A stretch of DNA of 64,000 nucleotides, taken from assembly GCF_014204525.1 (NCBI RefSeq), contig NZ_JACHLP010000013.1, positions 1 to 64,000 of the forward strand, given 5' to 3'. This DNA comes from Roseateles oligotrophus (GTDB taxonomy: Bacteria; Pseudomonadota; Gammaproteobacteria; Burkholderiales; Burkholderiaceae_C). The position numbers and the translations under genes were made by a program. Numbering within the stretch: the first letter of the stretch is position 1; each line of letters starts with the position of its first letter. The notes under the pieces were generated by a model. That model had not been told where the DNA came from and ran no database searches. It was given only the letters and a program-made list of their open reading frames with translations. This document shows, piece after piece, positions 25,437-34,956 of the stretch.

Positions 25437-28400
25437 GGGCCCTCTTGCATGCCCCCGGATGCTGGGCCACCGTCTGGCGCGAGGCCGGTGTGGAATGGGA
25501 CTTCGGCCGACGCAGCGGCGTGGTGCTGCTGATCCTGCTGGGCCTGAGCGCCTACCTCCTGATGGTGCTCAGCCATGCCGGCTACCTGCGTGAGCTGGGC
25601 GCGGCCGACATCCCGCGCAATGCGCCCGGCCTGGTCTATCTGATGACGGCGGGCGACGCCTTCTTCCTGATCTTTGCCTGGGCCTGGATCTATGCCCAGC
25701 CGCTGCTGCGCGAGCAACGCGCCGAGCTGCTGGAGCCGGTGCTGGCCGCGCCGCTGAGCCTGCGCGCCCTGATGCTGGGGCGCTTTCTGGGCGCCAGCGG
25801 CGTGGCCTTGCTGGTGGGCTCGTCCCAGGTGCTGGGCTTTTTGCTCTCGCCCCTGCTGGCCTGGATCGGCGCCGTGCCCGCCCAAACCATCGCCGCCATG
25901 CCCTGGGCGGCCTTTGCCTGGGCCAGCCTCGTGATCACCCTGCCCTCGGCCCTGGGCATGGGCGCGCTCTACACCCTGGCGCTGCTGCGCACGCGCAGCC
26001 TGGCCGGGCCCTTCGGCATGGCCGCCCTGCTGATGCTCAGCTGGATGCTGTGCATGATTGTGATGAAGGACGGGCGCATGGACCCGTTCTGGTCCGCCGT
26101 GTTGGACCCCTCGCTGTTTGCCGAGGCCGAGACCCAGGTCAAGCGCTGGACTCCGGCGGAAAAATCAAGCGCCCTGCTGGCGCTCAGCCCCGCCCTGCTG
26201 CTGAACCGCTTGCTGTGGTGCGGCCTGCCGCTGCTGGCCCTGGGCTGGGCGCTGTGGCGGCTGCGGCGCGAGCAGTTGCTGCCCGGCGCGGACACCGCCC
26301 CGCAGCGCGAGCTGGCGGCACCGCAACCACGCGGCCGCAGCAGCAACAACAACAGCGCCAAACCGGCGCTGCGCCATCAGCGCTGGTGGCGGGTGGCCGG
26401 CGCCGAGCTGGGCTGGCAATGCCACCAGTTGCTGGCACGGCGTGCTCTGTGGCTGAGCCTGGCCGGGCTGCTGCTGGTGGCCCTGGGCGGCGGCATGGTG
26501 CATGCGCTGAACCATGCGGACGGCCCCATGCTGCCGCGGGCCGAGTTGCTGGCCCCGCTGATGAGCAAGATGATGTTTGTGCTGATCGTCATCGTGGTCG
26601 CCGCCGCCACCGGCCTGGTGATGCGGCGCGACCAGGTGGCCGGCTTTGGCGAGATGCTGGATGCCACGCCCGCCCCCGAGTTCCTGCGCCTGCTGGCCAG
26701 GCTGGCGGCCGTGGCCTTGCTGACCCTGCTGTTCACCCTGGTGCCGGGCCTGGCCGGCAGCCTGCTGGTGCTGCTGGACGGACAGGCCCTCTCAAACTGG
26801 GCCGATCCGCTGATCTACCAGCTGGCGGTGATCCTGCCGGCCCTGCTGGAAATGGCGGCGGCCATGGTGTTGCTGCATGCCTTGATACGGCCGGCCGGGG
26901 CGGCCTACGCGGCCTCCATGCTGGCCGCCTTCATCTTCGTGCTCAACCATGAGCTGGATCTGCTGTCCTTCCCGCCGGCCGAGTTCGGCATGCCGGTGGA
27001 GCTGCACCTCTCGCCCCTGACCGGCTGGCAACCCTGGCGCGAGATGTTGGTGTGGATGGGCGCGTGGAAGCTGCTGCTGTGCGCGGCCCTGCTGGCCTTG
27101 GCGGCCTGGGTGCTGCCACGCGGCCAAGCCGAGGGCTGGCGGGCCGCGGCCACGGCGGCGCGCGCCCGCAGCCGGGGGGTCGGGCTGAGCCTGGCCGCGC
27201 TGCTGCTGGCGGCCCTGGCCCTGTACCCACGCCTGAGCGAGCGGCTGATCGAGCAAGGCGGCTGGCAATCCTCAACACAGGCCGAGGCCGAAAGCGCGCA
27301 ATGGGAGCGTGCCTGGCTGGGCCGCGCCGCGCCCTTCCGGCTGCAGGGTGGCCGGCTGACGCTGAGCCTGGAGCCGGCGCGGCAGCAGGCCCGCGGTGAA
27401 TGGCTGATCCAGGGCCTGCAGGTCGAGGGTGGCTGGCTGCATGCCGAGCTGCCCGCCGGCCTGCGCGAACTCAGCGCGGAGCTGGACGGGCGCGCCCTGC
27501 CGGTGCAGATCGAGGCCTCACTGGCCAGCCTGCCGATACCGCCCTGCGTTCCCGCCGGCTGCACGTTGCGGCTGCGCTGGCGGCTCGACACGCTGGGCTG
27601 GTCGGCCCCGGGCGAGGCCCGCTGGCTGGGTCCGCAAGGCCTGTGGGCGCGCGCCCGCGACGCCGCCCCCAGCCTGGGGCTGGATCCGCAGCGCCAGCTG
27701 CTCGCGGCCAGCGCGCGCAGCGCGCAAGGCCTGCCCGCCGCCGTCCCCACGCTGCCGGTGGGCCACAGCCGCAGCGCGCTGGGCATCGCGCCGGCCGGCG
27801 ACTGGCAGTGGCTCATCACCCAAGCCGGCACAGCCGCGCCGCTGCAGCAGGGCAGCGGCCACGGGGCGCTGGACTTTGCGGCCGTCTGGGCCCCGCAAGC
27901 CCAGACCACCCAGGTGGCCGGGCTGAGCCTCAGCCACGACGCCAGCCGCGCCGGCATGGCCACGGCGCTGGCCGAGGATGTGCAGGCCATGCAGCAATGC
28001 GTGGCGGCACGCCTGGGCGGCGCGCGGGCCGTGAATCAATTGGTGCAGCTGCCGCGCGGCCTGGGTGAGCCGGCCCTCAGCCCGCAGGGTCAGCTACTGC
28101 TGCCCGAACTGCCGCACTGGGATGTGGCCGAGCAAGGCATGGGCCGGCTGCTGCGTCGCGCCACCATCGCCACCACCCTGGCCGCCGACGCGCTGGTGAG
28201 CGGCGCCGACCTGCGCAGCGCCGCCAGCGCCGCTGCGATCCAGGAGGGCCTGGCCGGGGCCATCGCCCTGCTGTGCGTGGGCGACAGCGACGGTCTGCCT
28301 GCGCTCTCCCGCCTGCTGCAGCGCCAGGCCGATCTGAGCATGCTGAGCTTGTCGGCCAGCAGCACGCCCGTCGGCCCGGCCGAGCGGGCGCTGCACGCGG

Positions 28401-28804
28401 GCTGGGCGCGCGATCATCTGCCGGCGGCCTGGCTGGCCTGGGCGGCCCAGCGCAGCCCCGCCGAGCTACAGGCCTTGGCCAGCGCCCTGCGCAGCACGCA
28501 GTCCTTGCGCGCGGCCTTGCTGAGCGCCTACCCGGACGCCGAGGTAGCCCTGCTGCTGGGCCCGCCGCTGGCGGTGGATGTGATGGCCGATGCCGAACCC
28601 GCGCAGCGCAGCCGGCTGTGGCGCTGGCGGCAAGGCGCCTGGCTGGCCGACCCGGCCGGCCAAGCCGCAGACCTGCTGCAGCTGCAGGCCCAGGCCGGCG
28701 GCCGCCTGCGCATCAGCCCCCTGGCCAGGGGGGGCACGCCCGACCCGCAGGGCCTGCTGCTGTCGGCCCTGCCAGCGCTGGAGCGCTCGCCGCAGGACAA
28801 CTGA
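25433..28804 (+). CDS. ABC-2 permease with degenerate M1-peptidase-like C-terminal domain
   Basis: 1123 residues, about three times an ordinary ABC-2 permease. Residues about 1-280 and 310-600 each look like a membrane half (several hydrophobic helices each), joined by a hydrophilic linker with a run of Asn/Ser. The last 500 residues are soluble and beta/alpha mixed. They contain AAAIQEGLAGAIALL, which resembles the zinc-ligand Glu motif of M1 aminopeptidases (Glu938). Exactly 18 residues before it, residues 915-919 read TLAAD where HExxH is expected, so both zinc His are absent. Fusions of ABC-2 permease with M1-type domains are known in proteobacteria. I infer an inactive peptidase domain used for substrate or partner binding. 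It pairs with the ATPase before it. Confidence 0.8.
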   Translation: MRALLHAPGCWATVWREAGVEWDFGRRSGVVLLILLGLSAYLLMVLSHAGYLRELGAADIPRNAPGLVYLMTAGDAFFLIFAWAWIYAQPLLREQRAELLEPVLAAPLSLRALMLGRFLGASGVALLVGSSQVLGFLLSPLLAWIGAVPAQTIAAMPWAAFAWASLVITLPSALGMGALYTLALLRTRSLAGPFGMAALLMLSWMLCMIVMKDGRMDPFWSAVLDPSLFAEAETQVKRWTPAEKSSALLALSPALLLNRLLWCGLPLLALGWALWRLRREQLLPGADTAPQRELAAPQPRGRSSNNNSAKPALRHQRWWRVAGAELGWQCHQLLARRALWLSLAGLLLVALGGGMVHALNHADGPMLPRAELLAPLMSKMMFVLIVIVVAAATGLVMRRDQVAGFGEMLDATPAPEFLRLLARLAAVALLTLLFTLVPGLAGSLLVLLDGQALSNWADPLIYQLAVILPALLEMAAAMVLLHALIRPAGAAYAASMLAAFIFVLNHELDLLSFPPAEFGMPVELHLSPLTGWQPWREMLVWMGAWKLLLCAALLALAAWVLPRGQAEGWRAAATAARARSRGVGLSLAALLLAALALYPRLSERLIEQGGWQSSTQAEAESAQWERAWLGRAAPFRLQGGRLTLSLEPARQQARGEWLIQGLQVEGGWLHAELPAGLRELSAELDGRALPVQIEASLASLPIPPCVPAGCTLRLRWRLDTLGWSAPGEARWLGPQGLWARARDAAPSLGLDPQRQLLAASARSAQGLPAAVPTLPVGHSRSALGIAPAGDWQWLITQAGTAAPLQQGSGHGALDFAAVWAPQAQTTQVAGLSLSHDASRAGMATALAEDVQAMQQCVAARLGGARAVNQLVQLPRGLGEPALSPQGQLLLPELPHWDVAEQGMGRLLRRATIATTLAADALVSGADLRSAASAAAIQEGLAGAIALLCVGDSDGLPALSRLLQRQADLSMLSLSASSTPVGPAERALHAGWARDHLPAAWLAWAAQRSPAELQALASALRSTQSLRAALLSAYPDAEVALLLGPPLAVDVMADAEPAQRSRLWRWRQGAWLADPAGQAADLLQLQAQAGGRLRISPLARGGTPDPQGLLLSALPALERSPQDN

Positions 28805-28830
28805 GCGTCAACACAGCCCGGCCAGCAAGA

Positions 28831-28863
28831 CCACGCCCCCAGGCGTGGCCTTGTTAGCCACGC
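28831..28863. terminator. overlapping hairpins between convergent permease and OMP genes
   Basis: CCACGCC/GGCGTGG (28831-28848, loop CCCA) and GCGTGGC/GCCACGC (28843-28863, 7-base loop) share their middle strand and cannot form together. They lie between the two stop codons, so they probably terminate transcription from both sides. Confidence 0.5.
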
Positions 28864-29388
28864 TTAAAAGCCCAGGCTCAGTCCCAGGGCAAAGTAGTTG
28901 GCGGCCCCGTTGACCTGCAGCGCTAACTCCTTGCTGAGGCTGAAGCGGGCCGTGGCGAAGAGGGTGGAATGGCGAGACAAACGCGCGCCCGCACCCAGGC
29001 TCATGCCGGACTTGAAGCTCCAGTCGGCCGAGGCCAAAACGGCGTAGTCATCGGTCCAGTCGGCGCAGTAATTGCTGCGGCTCTGGGCGCTTGAGCCGCT
29101 CTGGCAGGCATTCGGGCTGCTGTCGTTCACCCGCAGCAGACTGCCGAATGCGGAGTCGCGGTCATGCAGGATGCCGCTGAGCGGCATCAGATTGAAGCCA
29201 AGCTGATCGCTTTTGAAGCGGTAGCCCAGCTGCCATTCCAGGCCCTTGATATTGAACCATTGGCCATAACCCAGGCTGGCCACCCATTCGCCGGCCTGGG
29301 CGGAGGGGCTCAGCAAGCCGCCGGCCAGCAGCAAGGGCAGCAGGAGGCGGGTGGGCCGGCGGCATGAATCAGCGATGAGACAGGGCAT
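28864..29388 (-). CDS. outer-membrane beta-barrel protein, unknown
   Basis: 174 residues. A signal peptide (about 1-32, ending SPSAQA) is followed by short alternating strands (GEWVASLGYGQWFNIKG, then AGARLSRHSTLFATARFSL) and ends in aromatic F, all typical of a small eight-stranded barrel. It has no catalytic His-Ser pattern that I could place. Two cysteines in the first half could form a disulphide. ATG 29388 is used here; a GTG at 29412 would add 8 residues. It is separated from putA by hairpins. Confidence 0.6.
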   Translation of the reverse strand: MPCLIADSCRRPTRLLLPLLLAGGLLSPSAQAGEWVASLGYGQWFNIKGLEWQLGYRFKSDQLGFNLMPLSGILHDRDSAFGSLLRVNDSSPNACQSGSSAQSRSNYCADWTDDYAVLASADWSFKSGMSLGAGARLSRHSTLFATARFSLSKELALQVNGAANYFALGLSLGF

Positions 29389-29404
29389 AAGCGGAAAAGA
29401 GACC

Positions 29405-29428
29405 GGCGGCACCGGTATCGGTGCCGCC
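29405..29428 (-). terminator. hairpin followed by T-rich stretch, minus strand
   Basis: A perfect 10-bp inverted repeat, GGCGGCACCG and CGGTGCCGCC with loop GTAT. Read on the minus strand it is followed by TCTCTTTT, the form of an intrinsic terminator. It lies between putA and the outer-membrane protein gene and should stop putA read-through. Confidence 0.65.
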
Positions 29429-29464
29429 TGGTTTGAAAGTTAGCTCTGCGGCATTCTGCCTCAG

Positions 29465-29486
29465 CCTGGCGTGCCGACACGCCAGG
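29465..29486. terminator. hairpin just after putA
   Basis: A perfect 9-bp inverted repeat, CCTGGCGTG and CACGCCAGG with a 4-base loop, 10 bases after the putA stop. It has no T run of its own and acts together with the hairpin at 29405. Confidence 0.5.
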
Positions 29487-29496
29487 TCTTGCGCCC

Positions 29497-32400
29497 TCAG
29501 TGCATGCCCGCCAGCAAGGCCGCGTTGCCGCCCGCCGCCGCCGTGTTGATGGTCAGGGTCTGCTCGGCGCTGAAGCGGTATTGCTGGCTGGCCTGGGCCA
29601 CTTCGGCGGCGCTGATCAGGGGGCGGATGGCGCCCTGCTCGGCCGCCATCTGGCGCCACAGCTCGCGCTCGGTGGCCACATCCTGCGCGGCCAGCACGAC
29701 GCCGGCCAGACGCTCGTCGGCCAGCAGGCCGGCCAAGGCCTCGCGGCCTCCTTGCTGGATCTGCAGCAAACCCATCGGCAGGCCGGCCTGGCGCAGGCGC
29801 TGTTGCAGGGTCTGCGCCAGGGTCAGGGCCGGGCCCTGGGCCAGCAGGGCCAGGCTGTTGCCCGAGGCCAGGGTGGCGCACAAGGCCAGGGCCAGGGCTT
29901 CCTCGCTGGCGCCTTGGGCCAGCAGGGCCAGCACGCCGCGGCCATGCAGGCGCAGCTCATTGCTTTCGCCGGTGGGGCCGGGCAGGCTTTGCTCGCTGAG
30001 GCGCAGCTGGCTCAGGCTCAGGCGGGCCGAGAGCTGGGCCGAGCTGGCGTGGCCGTCAAAGGCGCGGCGCAGCAGGGCCACGCGTTCGGACAGGGCGGTA
30101 TTACCCCAAGCCTGCTGCGCGGCCTGCAAGCCGGCCAGATCAAAGCTGGCCGCGGGCGCCGGGCTGGCCGGCGCGCTGAGGCCGGCCTGCCCCAAGGCCG
30201 GGGCCGCATCGGGCAAGGCGCAGAAGCGATACAGATAGTTGGGGCCGCCGGCCTTGGGGCCGGTGCCCGACATGCCTTCGCCGCCAAAGGGTTGCACGCC
30301 GACGACGGCACCGATCACATTGCGGTTGACGTAGACGTTACCGATGCGGGCCTTGTCGGCCAGGCGCAGGGCGCGGCTGTCGATGCGGGTCTGTATGCCC
30401 AGCGTCAGGCCATAGCCCAGAGCATTGATCTGCTCCAGCACGGCGTCCACATCGCCGCCCCAGCGCAGCACGTGCAGCACCGGGCCGAAGATCTCCTGGC
30501 GCAGCACATCGATGCGCGGGATCTCGAAGGCCACCGGCTGCACCAAGCGGGGCATGGGCTCATGCACCTTGGACTCGGCGATCAGCTTGGCCTCACGCTT
30601 GAGGCGGGCCACGTTCTGCTGGATATTGTCGAAAGCCTCCTCGTCGATGACCGGGCCCACATCGGTGGCCAGCTCGGCCGGCTGGCCCACCCACAGCTCC
30701 TGCAGGGCGCCGCGCAGCATCTCGATCACGCCCTCGGCAATGCTCTCGTGCACGCACAGCAGGCGCAGAGCCGAGCAGCGCTGGCCGGCCGAGCGGAAGG
30801 CCGACTGCACGACGGCGTCCACCACCTGCTCGGGCAGGGCGGTGGAGTCCACCACCATGGCGTTCAGGCCGCCGGTCTCGGCGATCAGGGGCACGACGGG
30901 GCCGTCCTTGGCCGCCAGCTTGCGGTTGATGATTTGCGCCACCTGGGTGGAGCCGGTGAAGCAGACACCGGCCGTGCGGGCATCGGCCACCAGGCCGGCG
31001 CCGACGGTCTCGCCCGCGCCGTGCAGCAGCACCAGGGCATCGCGCGGCAGGCCGGCCTCGATCAGCAGCTCAACAAATTGCTGGGCCACAAAAGGCGTCT
31101 GCTCGGCCGGCTTGGCCGCCACGGTATTGCCCGCCACCAGGGCCGCCACCACCTGGCCGGCAAAGATGGCCAGGGGGAAGTTCCAGGGGCTGATGCAGAC
31201 GAAGACGCCACGGCCTTGCATGCGTGGGGCATCGCTCTCGGCTTGATCGGCGTAGTAACGCAGGAAGTCCACGGCCTCGCGCACCTCGGCCACGCAATCG
31301 CCCTGGGTCTTGAAGGCCTCCTTCACCAGCAGGGCGCAGAACTCGGGCAGGCGGGCGTCCAGCGCATCGGCGGCGCGGCGCAGGATGGCGGCGCGCTCGG
31401 CCACCGGCCGGCTGTTCCAGCCGCCAAAGCCGGCTTGCAGACGGGCCATGGCGGCCTCCACGGCCTCCGGCCTGGCCTCGGCGACGGCATCCAAGCGCAC
31501 CTCGTCCAGGGCCTGCAGCAGGGGCTGGCGTTGGGCGATATCGGTCAGATCGGCGCCGCTGGAATTGCGGCGGCCGAAGCCCAGGCGGTCCAGATACAGA
31601 GCCGGCGGCAGCGGCAGCGCGCCCTGGGCCTGCACCTGCGCCAGCGGCGAGCCCAGCAGCTCGGGCACCTGCACATTCACATCGGCCAGTTGATGGACGA
31701 AGGAGGAATTGGCGCCGTTCTCCAGCAGGCGGCGCACCAGATAGGCCAGCAGGTCGCGGTGCTCGCCCACCGGAGCGTAGACGCGGCAGGGAATCGTGCC
31801 GTCCTTCAAGACCTCGCGGTAGACGCCCTCGCCCATGCCGTGCAGGCGCTGCATCTCGAACTTGGCGCCGGCCTTGCGGGCCATCTGCACGATGGCGGCG
31901 ATGGTGCCGGCGTTGTGGCTGGCGAACTGCGGGTAGATCACATCGGCGTGCTCAATCAAGGCCTGGGCGCAGGCCAGATAGGACACATCGGTGTGCTGCT
32001 TGTGGGTGAACACCGGGTAGGCGTTCAGGCCCAGCTCCTGGGCGCGCTTGATCTCGCCGTCCCAGTAAGCACCCTTGACCAGGCGCACCATGAAGCGCAG
32101 GCCGTGCTTTTTGGCGATGGCGGCGACCTCGTGGATGACCGGCAAGGCGCGGGTCTGATAAGCCTGCACGGCCAGGCCGAAGCCGCGCCACTGCGGATAG
32201 CTGCCGGCAATGCGAGCGGCCAGGGCATCCAGCACATCGAGCGAGAGCTCCAGGCGGTCCACCTCCTCGGCATCGATGGTCAGATTGATATTGGCGCTAG
32301 CGGCCAGCTCGATCAGCTGCCACACGCGCGGCAGCAACTCGGCGAACACGCGTTCGCGCTGCAAGACCTCGTAGCGCGAGAACAGGGCGCTGAGCTTGAT

Positions 32401-33108
32401 GGAAATGCCGTCGGCACCCTCGGGTGAATCGGCCTTGGCCTGGGCGGCGATGGCCTTGATGGCGCCCACATAAGCGGCCTGGTAGCGCTCGGCGTCCAGC
32501 TCGGTGCGAGCGCCCTCGCCCAGCATGTCGTAGGAGAAACGCAGCATGGGCTGGACCTTGCGCGCATCCGCCGCCTCGCCCATGGCCTCCTGGATATTGC
32601 GGCCCAGCACGAACTGGCGGCCCAGCAGCTGGATGGCGCGCACCGTGGCGGCCACCACGGTCTGCGCGCCCAGGCGAGTCATCAGGCCACCCTGGCCCTC
32701 GGCATCGGGCAGAAACTTCTTGGACAACGAGATGGCCGAGGCCGACAAGCTGGCCAGCATCTTGTGCGGGCCCTCCGAGCCGCCGTCAAACTGGCCGCGG
32801 CCCAACTGGTCGGCCGTCAGGGCGATGGCGGTGGGCGCGTCCGGCACCCGCAGCAAGGCCTCGGCCAGGCGCATCAGGGCCAGGCCTTCCGAGCTGGTAA
32901 TCGGATATTCGCGCAGCAGCGACTCCATGGCCCAGAAGGGCGCGGGGTTGGCCCGCACCTGCTGCACCCAGGGGCCGGCCAGCTGGATGACGGCGGGCCA
33001 GTCCAGGCGCTCGCCCAGGGACTGCACCAGGGCATTCACCACCGCCTGCTCGTCGCGATAGGGGCTGGGCAGGCGGGCGGCTTCGGGCAAGAGGGCGAAT
33101 GTGCTCAT
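29497..33108 (-). CDS. putA: bifunctional proline dehydrogenase / delta-1-pyrroline-5-carboxylate dehydrogenase
   Basis: 1203 residues. It oxidises proline to glutamate in two steps at the membrane. An N-terminal helical arm leads to a FAD proline dehydrogenase barrel (about 190-480, with RFMVRLVKGAYWDGEIK) and an aldehyde dehydrogenase domain (about 560-1000) with nucleophile in GQRCSALRLL and a long CAALDH-like C-terminal part to 1203. There is no N-terminal ribbon-helix-helix DNA-binding domain, so this PutA is not its own repressor; the divergent Lrp gene probably regulates it. Length fits the larger PutA types rather than the minimal 1000-residue form. Confidence 0.95.
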   Translation of the reverse strand: MSTFALLPEAARLPSPYRDEQAVVNALVQSLGERLDWPAVIQLAGPWVQQVRANPAPFWAMESLLREYPITSSEGLALMRLAEALLRVPDAPTAIALTADQLGRGQFDGGSEGPHKMLASLSASAISLSKKFLPDAEGQGGLMTRLGAQTVVAATVRAIQLLGRQFVLGRNIQEAMGEAADARKVQPMLRFSYDMLGEGARTELDAERYQAAYVGAIKAIAAQAKADSPEGADGISIKLSALFSRYEVLQRERVFAELLPRVWQLIELAASANINLTIDAEEVDRLELSLDVLDALAARIAGSYPQWRGFGLAVQAYQTRALPVIHEVAAIAKKHGLRFMVRLVKGAYWDGEIKRAQELGLNAYPVFTHKQHTDVSYLACAQALIEHADVIYPQFASHNAGTIAAIVQMARKAGAKFEMQRLHGMGEGVYREVLKDGTIPCRVYAPVGEHRDLLAYLVRRLLENGANSSFVHQLADVNVQVPELLGSPLAQVQAQGALPLPPALYLDRLGFGRRNSSGADLTDIAQRQPLLQALDEVRLDAVAEARPEAVEAAMARLQAGFGGWNSRPVAERAAILRRAADALDARLPEFCALLVKEAFKTQGDCVAEVREAVDFLRYYADQAESDAPRMQGRGVFVCISPWNFPLAIFAGQVVAALVAGNTVAAKPAEQTPFVAQQFVELLIEAGLPRDALVLLHGAGETVGAGLVADARTAGVCFTGSTQVAQIINRKLAAKDGPVVPLIAETGGLNAMVVDSTALPEQVVDAVVQSAFRSAGQRCSALRLLCVHESIAEGVIEMLRGALQELWVGQPAELATDVGPVIDEEAFDNIQQNVARLKREAKLIAESKVHEPMPRLVQPVAFEIPRIDVLRQEIFGPVLHVLRWGGDVDAVLEQINALGYGLTLGIQTRIDSRALRLADKARIGNVYVNRNVIGAVVGVQPFGGEGMSGTGPKAGGPNYLYRFCALPDAAPALGQAGLSAPASPAPAASFDLAGLQAAQQAWGNTALSERVALLRRAFDGHASSAQLSARLSLSQLRLSEQSLPGPTGESNELRLHGRGVLALLAQGASEEALALALCATLASGNSLALLAQGPALTLAQTLQQRLRQAGLPMGLLQIQQGGREALAGLLADERLAGVVLAAQDVATERELWRQMAAEQGAIRPLISAAEVAQASQQYRFSAEQTLTINTAAAGGNAALLAGMH

Positions 33109-33266
33109 GATGGGCGGTCTGGATGGACGGTTAGGAGGGTGCTGTGCGCTCAGCGGACGGTTTTTAGCCGGGGCAGTTGGCGCTTTTTAGCGAGTGGCGG
33201 AACTTTAAAAGCCTTTGCCATGAATTAAATTCGCAACATCTGGCTATTGATGGTGGAAAATCCGGC

Positions 33267-33737
33267 ATGACCGCCGATTCCCCCCTCGACAAGACCGATG
33301 CCCGCATCCTGCGCGTGTTGCAGGCCGACGGCCGCATCTCCAATCTCAAGCTGGCCGAGGCCGTGCACCTCTCACCCACGGCCGTGCTGGAGCGCGTCAA
33401 GCGCCTGACGCGCGAGGGTTTCATCCTGGGTTATGAAGCCCGGCTCAACCCCGAGAAACTGGGCGCGGCCATGCTGGTTTTCATCGAAATCCTGCTGGAC
33501 CGCACGGTACAAGACGTGATGGACAACTTCAAGGCCGCCGTGCAGACCCGGCCCGAGATCCTCGAATGCCATCTGGTGGCGGGCGGTTTTGACTATCTGC
33601 TCAAGACCCGCGTCTCCGATATGAGCGCCTACCGCGAATTCATCGGCAGCGTGATCTGGACCCTGCCGGGCGTGCGGGAGACAAGAACGTACGCGGTGAT
33701 GGAAGAGGTGAAGAGTACGAATGCGTTGGCGTTTTGA
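33267..33737 (+). CDS. Lrp/AsnC-family regulator, probably of putA
   Basis: 156 residues. An N-terminal helix-turn-helix (about 8-60, RILRVLQADGRISNLKLAEA and SPTAVLERVKRL) and a C-terminal RAM ligand domain (GFDYLLKTRVSDMSAYREF) make a complete Lrp protein. It is divergent from putA with 158 bases between them and closely resembles the PutR/BkdR type that induces putA with proline. ATG 33267 is preceded by GGTGGA and was chosen over an upstream in-frame start that lacks a matching domain. Autoregulation of the shared region is likely. Confidence 0.92.
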   Translation: MTADSPLDKTDARILRVLQADGRISNLKLAEAVHLSPTAVLERVKRLTREGFILGYEARLNPEKLGAAMLVFIEILLDRTVQDVMDNFKAAVQTRPEILECHLVAGGFDYLLKTRVSDMSAYREFIGSVIWTLPGVRETRTYAVMEEVKSTNALAF

Positions 33738-34264
33738 GGGTAACAAACCGCCCCGGTTGATTCGTGACATTGATGCCGCGTCTATGACATCGCGGCGTGT
33801 CTGACTCAATAGGACATTAGGTCTCGTCTGGCCGCCCCACAAAAACAGCCTCTGTTCCCTATGGGAATATCTTTCTCGAGGGGCGCCGAAGAGCTCGTTA
33901 TGGCGGATCGCGCGCCCTTCCCGGACGCGGCCAAAATCATCGAATCGACAACATTCCAGTTCAAGCGGAATCGAGTACACCTTAAGAATCAATGACTTGC
34001 GTCGATCAGCGATGCCAATGGGTCGCAAACCAACTTTCGCCGTGACAACTATGCTGCACGCGGTCGGAACCTTCCCGTCCCGTCATCACTGACCCTGCAT
34101 ATTCGCCTCTGTAAAACTGGGCGCTCGCGACACCTGATAGCCGGGAACGTACTCATCGCCCTACACAAGAGGCAAGTCCTCGGAACGGTATAGGGCAGCG
34201 ACGGAGTCAGCCAGGCGCCTTGGATTCGTCCCGCGGACCTCCATGCCCCGGTGCTCCGCACAAC
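33738..34264. other. gene-free stretch at the left edge of the accessory block
   Basis: About 530 bases of lower GC than the flanks. No open frame here looks coding, and no tRNA, integrase or direct repeat was seen. The composition change begins right after the Lrp stop, so this is likely the left junction of the accessory region that follows. Confidence 0.5.
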
Positions 34265-34852
34265 TCACCTGGCATCGCGAGCCCTTGCATCCAACTCCAC
34301 AATCTTCCGAAACCAATCAAGCGGCTTGTCGGACTCCTCGTAGAGCCTAAGTACCTTGTACGGTAAGCCGGTGTCCCGAAGTTCATCCGCCGGGCGGCGA
34401 CCCTGATGAATCGCATAGCCGTCAACCTCAATGGCTGCATGCAGTTTCCACCTGGGTTGGCCGTTGTCGTCGCCATAGAACAACCCGAAGTCGTGGGTAA
34501 TCTCCTTGGTCGCCGACTGCAACTGTGGAACGAACATCAGGGCAGAAGGTCCTCCCCATTCCTTGTCGGTCTGATACCACCCAAACCAGGGTTCGACGAG
34601 CCATAAGCCCAGATAGGAGCGCCCCCCAAAGTCCACCTGTGAGGTGTTCAGCGTCAGTCTGTCTGGCCCCCCGCCCTCTCTGCTCTTCGTTTCAAGGTAG
34701 TGCCAAGCTCCCAGGAAGAACGCCTGCTCGAGCAAGGAGTCGGCGAGGGACAGAACATCCAGCGCCTGCGTGCCCAAGCGAGGCTTCCAACTGACATGAA
34801 GCATCTGCTCGCAGATGTACGCGACGTTTCGCTCAGAGACGGGATATGGCAT
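34265..34852 (-). CDS. endonuclease-like (PD-(D/E)xK type) protein
   Basis: 195 residues, unrecognised as a whole. The C-terminal half has HDFGLFYGD, then AAIEVDGYAIH and further on a DELRD...KVLRLYEE pattern. This Asp...Glu-x-Asp-Gly...His...Arg layout resembles the Vsr/DUF559 nuclease family, in which the acidic residues bind Mg. ATG 34852 is used; a GTG at 34858 is possible. It is downstream of the PIN gene on the same strand, 104 bases apart. A role in DNA restriction or damage in a defence context is inferred. Base composition is lower in GC than the chromosome. Confidence 0.5.
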   Translation of the reverse strand: MPYPVSERNVAYICEQMLHVSWKPRLGTQALDVLSLADSLLEQAFFLGAWHYLETKSREGGGPDRLTLNTSQVDFGGRSYLGLWLVEPWFGWYQTDKEWGGPSALMFVPQLQSATKEITHDFGLFYGDDNGQPRWKLHAAIEVDGYAIHQGRRPADELRDTGLPYKVLRLYEESDKPLDWFRKIVELDARARDAR

Positions 34853-34956
34853 GTTCACGTTTACTCAAAGGGGTGATACGGCGTTGAGCGCCGGAGGCGA
34901 TGGAAAGCTTTAAGCATAGGCTAGCCGCGTGATTGCATCGGTGCAAACGGCCCCCG

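Noticed and set aside
29500-32427. 975-codon plus-strand frame inside putA
   Set aside because: Antisense shadow of putA; Gly/His/Gln-rich with no recognisable domain.
33738-34028. Minus-strand frame running out of the Lrp gene
   Set aside because: No family resemblance, and it is in part the antisense of the Lrp gene.
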